Origin: JAEUHQ01 sp964538915
GTDB taxonomy: Bacteria; Planctomycetota; UBA1135; UBA2386
Length of the DNA: 64,000 nucleotides
Direction of reading: 5' to 3'
Assembly: GCA_964538915.1 (NCBI GenBank)
Contig: CAZIFB010000003.1
Location: 1 to 64,000, forward strand
Shown here: piece after piece, positions 25,116-32,241 of the stretch
Layout of the letters: every line of letters begins with the position of its first letter
How positions within the stretch are numbered: the stretch's first letter is position 1
The notes under the pieces: model-generated
Databases searched by the model: none
Told to the model about the DNA's origin: nothing
The model's input: only the letters and a program-made list of their open reading frames with translations
Made by a program: the position numbers and the translations under genes

Positions 25116-25391
25116 GTGGCCGACTCGAACTTCTCCTGCCGCAGCGGCTGCGGCGCGTGCTGTATCGCGCCGTCGATCAACACGCCGTTCTTCGGCATGC
25201 CGGGCGGCAAGCGTGCGGGTGAACGCTGCGTGCACCTCGACGGCGACAACCGCTGCACCCTGTTCGGCAAGCCGGAGCGGCCGCAGTTCTGCATCGATCT
25301 CCGACCCGAGCCGTCGATGTGCGGAGCCTCGAACGCCGAAGCGTTCGCGATCCTCGAGAAGCTCGAACACGCGACGAGGCCTCGGCCATGA
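25116..25391 (+). CDS. YkgJ-type cysteine-cluster protein
   Basis: The 91-residue protein has a Cys-rich head (SCRSGCGACCIAPSINTPF) and later Cys at GERCVHLDGDNRCTLF, matching the YkgJ/CxxCxxCC family that is thought to bind zinc or iron. The start is GTG 25116. It shares the ATGA overlap with the downstream 2H-type protein at 25388. Relatives are widespread, and the metal and function are unproved. Confidence 0.8.
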   Translation: MADSNFSCRSGCGACCIAPSINTPFFGMPGGKRAGERCVHLDGDNRCTLFGKPERPQFCIDLRPEPSMCGASNAEAFAILEKLEHATRPRP

Positions 25392-25789
25392 GCGAGTCGG
25401 CGCTCGTCGTGCGCGTGCCCGCCGCCGAGCCGTGCGTCGCTGCGCTGCGCGAACTCCACGACCCGGTCGCGCGACGCGGCATGCCGGCGCACATCACGCT
25501 GCTGTACCCGTTCGTCGCCCCGAACGAGATCACGCCAGCCGTGCTCGCTCGCGTGCAACGCGTCGCCGCGGAGTTCCCCTCGCATCCGCCGTACGGCGGA
25601 CGCCCCCCGACGATCGTGCCTCACCTGACGGTCGGCCACACCCCGGGCGACGGCGCCGCGATCGAACGCGAACTGCGCGCGAACCTCGCGCGGCTCGGAA
25701 CGATCGAGGCAACCTGCGACGCCGTCGACCTGATGGACGACGCGGCGGGCACGTGGCAACTGCGCCACCGTTTCGGGCTGCAGCCGTGA
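25388..25789 (+). CDS. 2H phosphoesterase (2'-5' RNA ligase-like) protein
   Basis: The 133-residue protein carries two His-x-Thr motifs, HITLLYPF (H35-x-T37) and HLTVGH (H79-x-T81), the hallmarks of the 2H phosphoesterase superfamily that includes LigT/ThpR and cyclic phosphodiesterases. It should act on a 2',3'-cyclic phosphate or 2'-5' bond in RNA or a nucleotide; the substrate is unknown. The ATG overlaps the preceding stop codon, giving three coupled genes from 24725. It converges on the ECF42 gene with 24 bases between. Confidence 0.8.
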   Translation: MSESALVVRVPAAEPCVAALRELHDPVARRGMPAHITLLYPFVAPNEITPAVLARVQRVAAEFPSHPPYGGRPPTIVPHLTVGHTPGDGAAIERELRANLARLGTIEATCDAVDLMDDAAGTWQLRHRFGLQP

Positions 25790-25813
25790 AGCAGACCGAC
25801 CTCGACGATCCGG

Positions 25814-27055
25814 TCAGCACACAGCGGCGCGGCGCAGCAGCAAGGCACGCTCGATCGGGTTGCGGGTCAAGTTCGCGGCGCGCTCCAACTCTGCTTTCGC
25901 TTCCGCGACGCGGCCGACCCTTCGCAGCAGTTCGCCACGAACGCTCGGCAGCAGGTGGTAGCGCGCGAGTGACTCGTCGCGCGCCAACGCATCGACCATC
26001 ATCAGGCCGATCTCCGCGCCGAACGCCATGGCCACCGCGACAGCACGGTTGAGGTCGACGATCGGCGACGGCGCGACGACGGCGAGTTCGCCGTACAGCT
26101 CGACGATGCGCGACCAGTCGGTGTCTTCGGCGACCACCGCACGAGCGTGGCACGCGGCGATCGCCGCCTGCAGCCGGAACGGACCGGGCTCGCCGCCGAG
26201 CGACTCCGCCCTCGCGAGTGCGCGCAGGCCCCGGTCGATCAGCACGCGGTCCCACTGCGTCCGGTCCTGTTCGAGCAGCAGCACCGGATCGCCCATCTCC
26301 GTCCGCCGCGCGCCGAGCCGCGAGCTCTGGATCTCCATCAGAGCGACGAGCCCGAGCACTTCTGCCTCGCGCGGCAACTGCTCGGCGAGAACGCGCGCGA
26401 GCCGGAGCGCCTCTTCGCAGAGGTCGGTGCGCATCCAGTCGTCGCCCGCAGTCGCGGCGTAGCCCTCGTTGAAGACGAGGTAGAGCACTTCGAGCACGGA
26501 CGCGACACGCGGCGCGACGCCGTCACCTTCGGGCAGCTCGAACGCGATCCGCTCTTCCGCCAGCGTCCGCTTCGCCCGCACGATGCGCTGCGCGATCGTG
26601 GGCTCGGGCACCAGGTAGGCGCGCGCGATCTCGTCGGTCGTCAGTCCGGCGAGCAGACGCAGCGTCAACGCCGTGCGCGACTCCGGCGGCAGAATCGGGT
26701 GGCAGCACAGGAACATCAGCCGCAGCCGATCGTCGCCCAGCTCGCCGTCGGTCTGCGCAGGGACAGCCATCTGCTTCGCGTCGAGGTGTCGCCGCAGTTC
26801 TTCGTGCTTGTGGTGCACGCGCCGTTCGTGCCGAACGACGTCCACGGCGCGATGCCGCGCCGCCGCCATCAGCCACGCGCCGGGGTTGTCCGGTGTGCCG
26901 TCGCGCGGCCATTGCTCGAGTGCCGCCACCAGTGCGTCCTGGGCCAGCTGCTCTGCAAGGTCGACGTCGCGGACCACGCGCACGAGGCCCGCGACGACGC
27001 GCGGGAACTCGAGCCGCCACACCGCTTCGATCGTCCGCCGCAGCTCGTCGTCCAC
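25814..27055 (-). CDS. ECF42-type sigma factor with C-terminal TPR-like extension
   Basis: The 413-residue protein is much longer than ordinary ECF factors. Region 2 is at 1-80 (AEQLAQDALVAALEQW, AWLMAAARHRAVDVVRHER), region 4 about 105-170 (LTTDEIARAYLVPEPTIAQ), and a 230-residue helical extension (DUF6596-like) follows with VFNEGYAATAG. That layout and the adjacent YCII/DGPF-domain gene are typical of group ECF42. It probably drives its own operon. It is last in a three-gene unit YCII-DoxX-ECF42, after a 44-base gap. The C-terminus may be required for activity in the family. Confidence 0.88.
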   Translation of the reverse strand: MDDELRRTIEAVWRLEFPRVVAGLVRVVRDVDLAEQLAQDALVAALEQWPRDGTPDNPGAWLMAAARHRAVDVVRHERRVHHKHEELRRHLDAKQMAVPAQTDGELGDDRLRLMFLCCHPILPPESRTALTLRLLAGLTTDEIARAYLVPEPTIAQRIVRAKRTLAEERIAFELPEGDGVAPRVASVLEVLYLVFNEGYAATAGDDWMRTDLCEEALRLARVLAEQLPREAEVLGLVALMEIQSSRLGARRTEMGDPVLLLEQDRTQWDRVLIDRGLRALARAESLGGEPGPFRLQAAIAACHARAVVAEDTDWSRIVELYGELAVVAPSPIVDLNRAVAVAMAFGAEIGLMMVDALARDESLARYHLLPSVRGELLRRVGRVAEAKAELERAANLTRNPIERALLLRRAAVC

Positions 27056-27099
27056 GCGGGGAGATCAGAACCCCGCGGCGGCACCGCGCAAGCCCGCGG

Positions 27100-27498
27100 T
27101 CAGCTCGCCGTGCGCAGCCGCGGCCCGAGCAGCACCGCGCGCATCGCCGGATCGCGGAGCAGCAGACCGGCCCACAGGAGGAGTCCGAGCCACACCGGGA
27201 ACAGCGTGTGGCTCATCCACGGATGCAGGAGCCGCAGGTGCGTCGCGACCGCGCCCCCGAGGTAGCCCGTCGTCACGATCGCCCCGAGGCGCGCCGTGCG
27301 CGGGATCGCGTAGAGCAGCGTGCAGAGGAGTTCGAGCACGCCGAGGCCGGCCGCGATCTCGGGCGGATAGCCGAGTTCGTGCATGCCGTCGCGCACCATG
27401 TCGCCGCCGAAGAACTTGCACGACGCGCTGAACAGCAGGAACGCGACCGTGATGCCGCTCAGCACACGGCCGGTCACGACGGAACGTCGCTCGCTCAC
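27100..27498 (-). CDS. DoxX-family membrane protein
   Basis: The 132-residue protein has four hydrophobic segments (VLSGITVAFLLFSASCKFF, GLGVLELLCTLLYAI, AIVTTGYLGGAVATHL, FPVWLGLLLWAGLLL) in the DoxX/YphA pattern. It should lie in the cytoplasmic membrane; the family is thought to work in redox or sulfur processes but its activity is unclear. The start is GTG 27498, overlapping the stop of the YCII gene by 4 bases (GTGA), so translation is coupled. Confidence 0.8.
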   Translation of the reverse strand: MSERRSVVTGRVLSGITVAFLLFSASCKFFGGDMVRDGMHELGYPPEIAAGLGVLELLCTLLYAIPRTARLGAIVTTGYLGGAVATHLRLLHPWMSHTLFPVWLGLLLWAGLLLRDPAMRAVLLGPRLRTAS

Positions 27499-28250
27499 GA
27501 CGCTCCTCCCTCGCCGCCCGCACCGTCGGCGGCGATGCGCAGGTCGACCTCGATGTTGCCGCCGAGGATCCGCGCGAAGCGATCGGTCCACGCGGCCATC
27601 TCGTCGAACGAGCGCATCTGCAGCATGCAGAACCCGCCGATCAGCTCCTTCGACTCGGTGAACGGGCCGTCGGTGCGCGCCCGCACGTTGTCGCGGTAGT
27701 TCAGCCGCACCGCCTTCGAACTCGGCAGCAGCGCTTCGTGCATCAGCAGCACGCCCGCCTTCTGCATTTCCGCGAGCACGGTGCGCAGGCCCTGCTTCTG
27801 GGCGGCGTTCGGTTCCTTGCCCGCTTCGGACTCGGGCGTCGCGGTCTGCAGGATCATGAAGCGGTACGGCGCGTCCGGCGGTCGTATGCCCATGCCCAGA
27901 TCCCACGCTTCGGTGAGCGGCCCGAGTTCGAGCCGCTGCGCGCCGACCGCTTCGCCGAAGCGCTTCGCCCACTCGAGCCCCTGCTCGGGCTTCTCCACCT
28001 TGAACACCACGAGGCGCTGCGGCAGCTGCTCTTCGCGCCCGGCGCGGGTGCCCTTCGTCACGTCGCATCGGCCCTTCTCGAACGCGAGCCGGTAGCGGGT
28101 GAGCCCGGGCAAGAGGCCGTCGCCGCCGAGCATGATGCCCTTCTGCATCGCTTCGCCGATCAGGGCGCCCATGCCGTCGATCAGTTCCTTCGACGGCTTG
28201 TTGTCCAGGCTCTCGTTCGCCGGGTCCTTGTGCATGCAGAGGAAACGCAT
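27495..28250 (-). CDS. Double YCII (DGPF)-domain protein
   Basis: The 251-residue protein looks like two YCII domains in tandem. The N-terminal copy (about 1-115) has MRFLCMHKDP and GGDGLLPG. The C-terminal copy (about 128-240) begins YRFMILQTATPE and contains ARTDGPFTESKE, the DGPF motif that names the family. Such proteins are the usual partners of ECF42 sigma factors, and their activity is unknown. The tandem copies make this about double the ordinary length. First gene of the YCII-DoxX-ECF42 operon. Confidence 0.85.
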   Translation of the reverse strand: MRFLCMHKDPANESLDNKPSKELIDGMGALIGEAMQKGIMLGGDGLLPGLTRYRLAFEKGRCDVTKGTRAGREEQLPQRLVVFKVEKPEQGLEWAKRFGEAVGAQRLELGPLTEAWDLGMGIRPPDAPYRFMILQTATPESEAGKEPNAAQKQGLRTVLAEMQKAGVLLMHEALLPSSKAVRLNYRDNVRARTDGPFTESKELIGGFCMLQMRSFDEMAAWTDRFARILGGNIEVDLRIAADGAGGEGGAS

Positions 28251-28400
28251 CGTGATTCTCCGTGGATGATGAGTGTGCTTCGGGCCTCGCCCGCGGTCTC
28301 TCGACCGCTGCCGGCTCGGCGTTCACCGCATCCGTCGCTCGACCGGCGACCGAATCGACACGACGACGAGATTTTCTTCGAGAGCCCGGCGCGCCCGGCG

Positions 28401-29420
28401 TCAGCGGGGCAGGCCCGGCGGCAGCCCATCGCGAGTCAGGCTGTCGAGAAGTCGCGCTGCCGTCGGCCCGAACCCGGCTGCCTTCGCCTTCTCCTGGAGC
28501 GCCGCGGCCGGCGCCTTCCGCTCCTCCTTGTCCGCGCCAGACCCTGCGATCGCGCAGATCGCCTCGACGACCTCGACCACCGCCGGCAGGTCCTTCGCAG
28601 CGACGACGCGCCGTTCGGTCTCCGTCTGCAAGCTGTTGCAGGCGATGACGACCTTGCCATCGGCAGCGGTGACCTTGCCGGTCGTGTGCACCGCCGTGAT
28701 GCGCCCCTTCGCCGCATCGAACGTGTAGTCCCGCTGCAGTGCCTCGACCGCGACTTCGACCGGCTCGACACCGCTCGCACCGAGCTTCGGCATCTGGCCC
28801 TTCGCCATCGCGACGATGCCCGCGATGCCGACGAGATGCGCCGTGACCCCCTCCTTTGCGTCGAGGGACTGCGTCAGCGTCGGCACCTGCTTCTTGCCGT
28901 CCTTGCGTGTGCCGAACGTGACGACGGTCGGCACCTCGCACGGCTCGCCCGCGACCGGCGTCCACGCGCGGCGCGCGATCGGCTTCTTCGCCTTCCACTC
29001 CGCGGCGGACAGCGCGGGATAGGGGAACGCGACCGCCGCCGCCCACACTGCAAGCGGCCCGTCCGCGGTGCTCGCCGACTGCCGCAGGCTTCCGGTCGCC
29101 GGATCGAGCAGCACGACCTCCGCGCGCACGATCGCCGTCTCGAACGACTCGGTGGGCAGCTGTTCGTCGATCACCGCGATCCGCAGGGCCCCGGCCTCGT
29201 CGGCGCCGAGGCTCACGATGCGCACGGCGTGCTTGCCCGAGCCGCCGGACCCGGTGCCCCCGCCGCCGACGAGCTTGTTCTCGTCCACGACGGAGTAGGA
29301 GACGTCCGTGCCCGGCGCGAGGTCCATCCACGTCGGCGCAGGCTTCGCGGGTTGCTGGGCGACGGCGAGCGAACAGCAGAACGCGAGGAGCGGGACTGTG
29401 CGAGGCAGGAACGGGTTCAT
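28401..29420 (-). CDS. Secreted protein of unknown function
   Basis: The 339-residue protein has a signal peptide (MNPFLPRTVPLLAFCCSLAVA), then APTWMDLAPGTDVSYSVVDE, a Gly/Ser-rich loop (GGGGTGSGGSGKH) and a long beta-rich region. No catalytic motif was recognised. The mature start resembles secreted Planctomycetota proteins that measure or bind a ligand, but no family is assigned. The signal peptide sets the ATG at 29420. It lies 75 bases downstream of the phosphodiesterase-like gene on the same strand, and a 150-base unassigned stretch (28251-28400) separates it from the YCII gene. Confidence 0.65.
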   Translation of the reverse strand: MNPFLPRTVPLLAFCCSLAVAQQPAKPAPTWMDLAPGTDVSYSVVDENKLVGGGGTGSGGSGKHAVRIVSLGADEAGALRIAVIDEQLPTESFETAIVRAEVVLLDPATGSLRQSASTADGPLAVWAAAVAFPYPALSAAEWKAKKPIARRAWTPVAGEPCEVPTVVTFGTRKDGKKQVPTLTQSLDAKEGVTAHLVGIAGIVAMAKGQMPKLGASGVEPVEVAVEALQRDYTFDAAKGRITAVHTTGKVTAADGKVVIACNSLQTETERRVVAAKDLPAVVEVVEAICAIAGSGADKEERKAPAAALQEKAKAAGFGPTAARLLDSLTRDGLPPGLPR

Positions 29421-29495
29421 GGCTGGTGAGTGGACGGCCGTCGACGAAGGGCCACGGCGGATCTTCCCGGGCAATCGCCCGCGGGTCACGCGTTC

Positions 29496-30860
29496 CTATC
29501 CGCCCATCAGCCGCAAGCAGAGACCCTTCACGTCCGTCGCGGCGACACGATCGCGCTGCAGCCGCCGATCGCTGCACAGGAACACCGGGCCCGCGGCGTC
29601 GTCGCCGTACAACCGGCCGTGTGTGCCGCGCACCATCGACGGATCGGTCGGGATCACGTCCATCAGGTAGCGGAAGCCGAGCAGCTTCTTCGCGAGGTTC
29701 TTCGCGACGCGCAGCTTCGGGAACACGATCTTCGGGTCGACGAACAGCTCCGCCGGGTCGTAGCCGGGCTTGCGATGGATGTCGACCGTCGGCGCGAAGT
29801 CGGGGCGCCGCGCTTCGTCGAGCCAGTAGTGGTAGGCGAACCAGGCGCCCGGCTCCGCGACGCAGACCAGCTCGCCGCTGCGTTCGTGGTCGATGCCGAG
29901 TTCCTTCTGCTGCGAACGATCGAGCACTCGCGCGACACCCGGCGTCTTCTGCAACAGGGCGCGCACGGGCTCGAGGTCCGCGGCATCGCGAACGTAGACG
30001 TGCGCACACTGGTGGTCGGCGACCGCGAACGCGCGGCAGGCACCGCAGTCGAGGAGCTGGCCGTGGCTCGTGTCCTGCACGCGCAGCAGGCCCTTCTCGT
30101 GCAGCAGGCGGTTCAGGAACACAACCTTCGTCGCGGCCTCGATCCCGTACTCCGACAGCACGACGACGTGCGCGTCCTTGCCGCGCGCCATCTCGACGAG
30201 GCGCGCACACTCGGCGTCGAGGTCGCGCACCGCCTCCACGCTGCGCGGATCGTCGGGGCCCCAGCGCTGGTGGTCGTAGTCGAGGTGCGGCAGGTAGACG
30301 AGCATCAGCTCCGGGTCGTGCTGACGCGCGACGGAGAGGGCCGACGACACGATCCAGCGCGTGCTCGCGATGCCGGCCTTCGGGCCCCAGAAGTCGAACA
30401 GTGGGAATGCGCCGAGTTCTTCCTGCAGCGCACGCTGCAGCTCCGGCGGCTCGCTGTAGAGGCCAGGCCGCTTCAGGCCGTTCGCGTGGTACTCGGGCCG
30501 CGGCGTCACCGACCAGTCCACCGCCGGCGCGTACATGTTCCACCACCAGAACAGCTTCGCCGTGCGCGCGCCGAAGCGCTGCCGCGCCGCCTCGTAGACC
30601 TTCTCGCCGTGCACGAGCTGGTTGTTCTGCCGCCACAGCATCACCTGCGCGAGGTCGCGGAAGTACCAGCCGTTGCCGACCGCGCCGTGCCCCGACGGCT
30701 GCCGGCCGGTGAGGAACGTGGCCTGCACGCTGCACGTCACCGCGGGGAACACCGTGTCGAGCGGCGCCGCGAAGCCGTGCTCGCCGAGGCCGCGCAGGAC
30801 CGGCGCGTGCGCGAGGTCCTTCGGGCGCAAGCCCACGGCGATGACGACGAGCAACTTCAC
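29496..30860 (-). CDS. Alkaline-phosphatase-superfamily (nucleotide pyrophosphatase-like) protein with altered metal sites
   Basis: The 454-residue protein fits the type I phosphodiesterase/nucleotide pyrophosphatase fold. PAVTCSVQATFLTG carries the nucleophilic Thr, and PSGHGAVGNGW follows. Metal ligands are in part kept (PHLDYDHQ, GTHGRLYG) and in part lost: the N-terminal Asp of the usual ID-G motif is Val (IAVGLRP), and the usual SDHG reads SEYG. The enzyme may have one metal site changed, or a different reaction. The start is GTG 30860, overlapping the HxlR gene stop by 4 bases. Cytoplasmic, with no signal peptide. Confidence 0.7.
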   Translation of the reverse strand: MKLLVVIAVGLRPKDLAHAPVLRGLGEHGFAAPLDTVFPAVTCSVQATFLTGRQPSGHGAVGNGWYFRDLAQVMLWRQNNQLVHGEKVYEAARQRFGARTAKLFWWWNMYAPAVDWSVTPRPEYHANGLKRPGLYSEPPELQRALQEELGAFPLFDFWGPKAGIASTRWIVSSALSVARQHDPELMLVYLPHLDYDHQRWGPDDPRSVEAVRDLDAECARLVEMARGKDAHVVVLSEYGIEAATKVVFLNRLLHEKGLLRVQDTSHGQLLDCGACRAFAVADHQCAHVYVRDAADLEPVRALLQKTPGVARVLDRSQQKELGIDHERSGELVCVAEPGAWFAYHYWLDEARRPDFAPTVDIHRKPGYDPAELFVDPKIVFPKLRVAKNLAKKLLGFRYLMDVIPTDPSMVRGTHGRLYGDDAAGPVFLCSDRRLQRDRVAATDVKGLCLRLMGG

Positions 30861-31234
30861 GAGAACTCGCGTCGCAGGTCTTCGATCCGGTCGAGGAGGT
30901 CGACGAACTTCTCGCCGAACGGCGTGAGGTCGTACTCGACACGAGGAGGGATCTCGGCGAACGCGCGCTTCGTGAGCACGCCGTACCTCGTCAGCTTCGC
31001 GAGCCGCTCGTTGAGGACCTTCGTGGTGAGGCCGCGCTTGCTGCGCACCAGCGCACCCGGCCGCCGCACGCCGCGACGGATCTGGTCGAGCACGTGCAGC
31101 GTCCACTTGCAGCCGATGCAGTTCTCGAACATCGCGGTGACGTCGACGTCCGCCGGGCGCGGAACCGCGGACTCCGCGGATTGCGCGGATTGCGCGGCGA
31201 CCGCAACTGCTGCTCGCACGGCTTTCTTGACCAA
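30857..31234 (-). CDS. HxlR-type winged-helix regulator
   Basis: The 125-residue protein has the HxlR pattern: ENCIGCKWTLHVLDQIRRG (Cys before the first helix; here C-x2-C), GLTTKVLNERLAKLTRYGVL (recognition region) and RVEYDLTPFGEKF. HxlR proteins often repress a divergent gene and sense redox or small molecules through Cys. The N-terminal 30 residues are Ala-rich and may be extra. The only in-frame start at the top is TTG 31234. The neighbouring stretch 31235-31339 contains candidate operators. It overlaps the phosphodiesterase-like gene by 4 bases. Confidence 0.82.
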   Translation of the reverse strand: MVKKAVRAAVAVAAQSAQSAESAVPRPADVDVTAMFENCIGCKWTLHVLDQIRRGVRRPGALVRSKRGLTTKVLNERLAKLTRYGVLTKRAFAEIPPRVEYDLTPFGEKFVDLLDRIEDLRREFS

Positions 31235-31339
31235 GAGGTGCCTACCTCACCGAAAAGTACCCGGTTTCGAAGCAGCGGCGCGCGAGCGAACGTTCGCCCC
31301 ACGCGGCGCAGTGCCGCGAACCATCATGGAGAAACGAAC
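31235..31339. promoter_or_regulatory. Divergent promoter region of hxlR and thioredoxin-like gene
   Basis: Between the two divergent genes, positions 31241-31260 hold TACCT-N6-AAAGTA, an imperfect inverted repeat (TAC on both arms) next to the hxlR start. Further along, GCGAACGTTCGC at 31286-31297 is a perfect 12-base palindrome. Either could be an HxlR operator. A GGAG lies 8 bases before the GTG of the downstream gene. No clear -35/-10 pair was seen. Confidence 0.5.
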
Positions 31340-31576
31340 GTGAAGAGAAAAGCAACGTGGTACCACGCAGGCTGCGACGTCTGCGTGTCGGCGGAGAACT
31401 CACTCGTGGCGGCGCTCGACGCCCAGAAGCTCGACATCGAGAAGGTGGACGTCGGTCGCACACGCGCGCGCATCGACGAGGCCCGGCGGCGCGGCGTGAA
31501 GACGCTGCCGGCGCTGGTCGTCGGCGACGACGTGTTCCACGTCAACTTCGGCGCCAACCTCGCGGACCTCGGATGA
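31340..31576 (+). CDS. Small thioredoxin-like protein
   Basis: The 78-residue protein begins ATWYHAGCDVCVSAENSL, with the redox motif C-x2-C (Cys12, Cys15) placed at the end of the first strand as in glutaredoxin/thioredoxin folds. LPALVVGDDVFHVNF is the cis-Pro strand region. It starts at GTG 31340, with GGAG at -8. Divergent from the HxlR gene, whose repressor probably senses thiol or oxidant stress and controls this gene (inferred from known HxlR-thioredoxin pairs). The stop overlaps the MOSC gene start by 4 bases. Confidence 0.8.
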   Translation: MKRKATWYHAGCDVCVSAENSLVAALDAQKLDIEKVDVGRTRARIDEARRRGVKTLPALVVGDDVFHVNFGANLADLG

Positions 31577-32241
31577 ACGCGCGCCTGGCCGCAGTCTGCG
31601 TCGGCCGGACGGAACGCCGCGGCACGGACGGTGCCGCGGACCCGTTCGATCGCCCCTGGGAGTCCGCGATCTGGAAGACCCCGGTCGCCGGCGCGGTCGT
31701 CGTGGACTCACTCGGCCTCGACGGCGACGCGCAGGCCGATCCCCGCGTGCACGGCGGTCCCGAGAAGGCCGTTCTCGCGTACGCGACGCGCCACTACTCG
31801 GAGACGTGGAGGCCACACCTCGCGGCGGACACGCTGCGCCCCGGCGCGTTCGGCGAGAACCTCGCGGTCGACGGTCTCGACGAAGCGACCGTCGCGATCG
31901 GCGACGTGTTCGCCATCGGTTCCACGCGGCTGCAGGTCTCGCAGCCGCGTGGGCCGTGCTGGAAGCTGGTCCGCAAGTTCCGCCGCGCGGACCTCGTCGA
32001 CCTCGTCCTCGGGAACGGCTGCACGGGCTGGTACCTGCGTGTGCTCGAGGACGGCGCACTCGCAGCCGGGCAGCCGATCGTGCTCCTCGACCGACCGCAT
32101 CCCGGACTCACGATCGCGGTGACGAACGGCGTCTTGCACAGGAAACCGTTCGACCGGGCGGCGGCGTCCGAACTCGCCGCGTGTGCGCTGCTCGCGCCGA
32201 ACATGCGCCGCCAGATCGCGGGCAAACTCACCGACCTGTGA
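31573..32241 (+). CDS. MOSC-domain protein (YiiM-like)
   Basis: The 222-residue protein has the MOSC signatures GLDGDAQADPRVHGGPEKAV, RPGAFGENLAVDGLDE and QPRGPCWKL with the conserved Cys. MOSC proteins include YiiM, which reduces hydroxylaminopurine with a molybdenum cofactor ligated by that Cys; here the substrate is not known. The ATG overlaps the stop of the thioredoxin gene (ATGA). It ends 14 bases inside the convergent UnbV gene. moaA is present far away in the window, so cofactor synthesis is plausible in this organism. Confidence 0.82.
   Translation: MNARLAAVCVGRTERRGTDGAADPFDRPWESAIWKTPVAGAVVVDSLGLDGDAQADPRVHGGPEKAVLAYATRHYSETWRPHLAADTLRPGAFGENLAVDGLDEATVAIGDVFAIGSTRLQVSQPRGPCWKLVRKFRRADLVDLVLGNGCTGWYLRVLEDGALAAGQPIVLLDRPHPGLTIAVTNGVLHRKPFDRAAASELAACALLAPNMRRQIAGKLTDL

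Noticed and set aside
27100..30942. A 1280-codon minus-strand reading frame covering several genes
   Set aside because: It runs in the shadow of the real genes in other frames, is Arg/Ala/Gly-rich without domain matches, and only its last 132 codons (the DoxX gene) look like protein.
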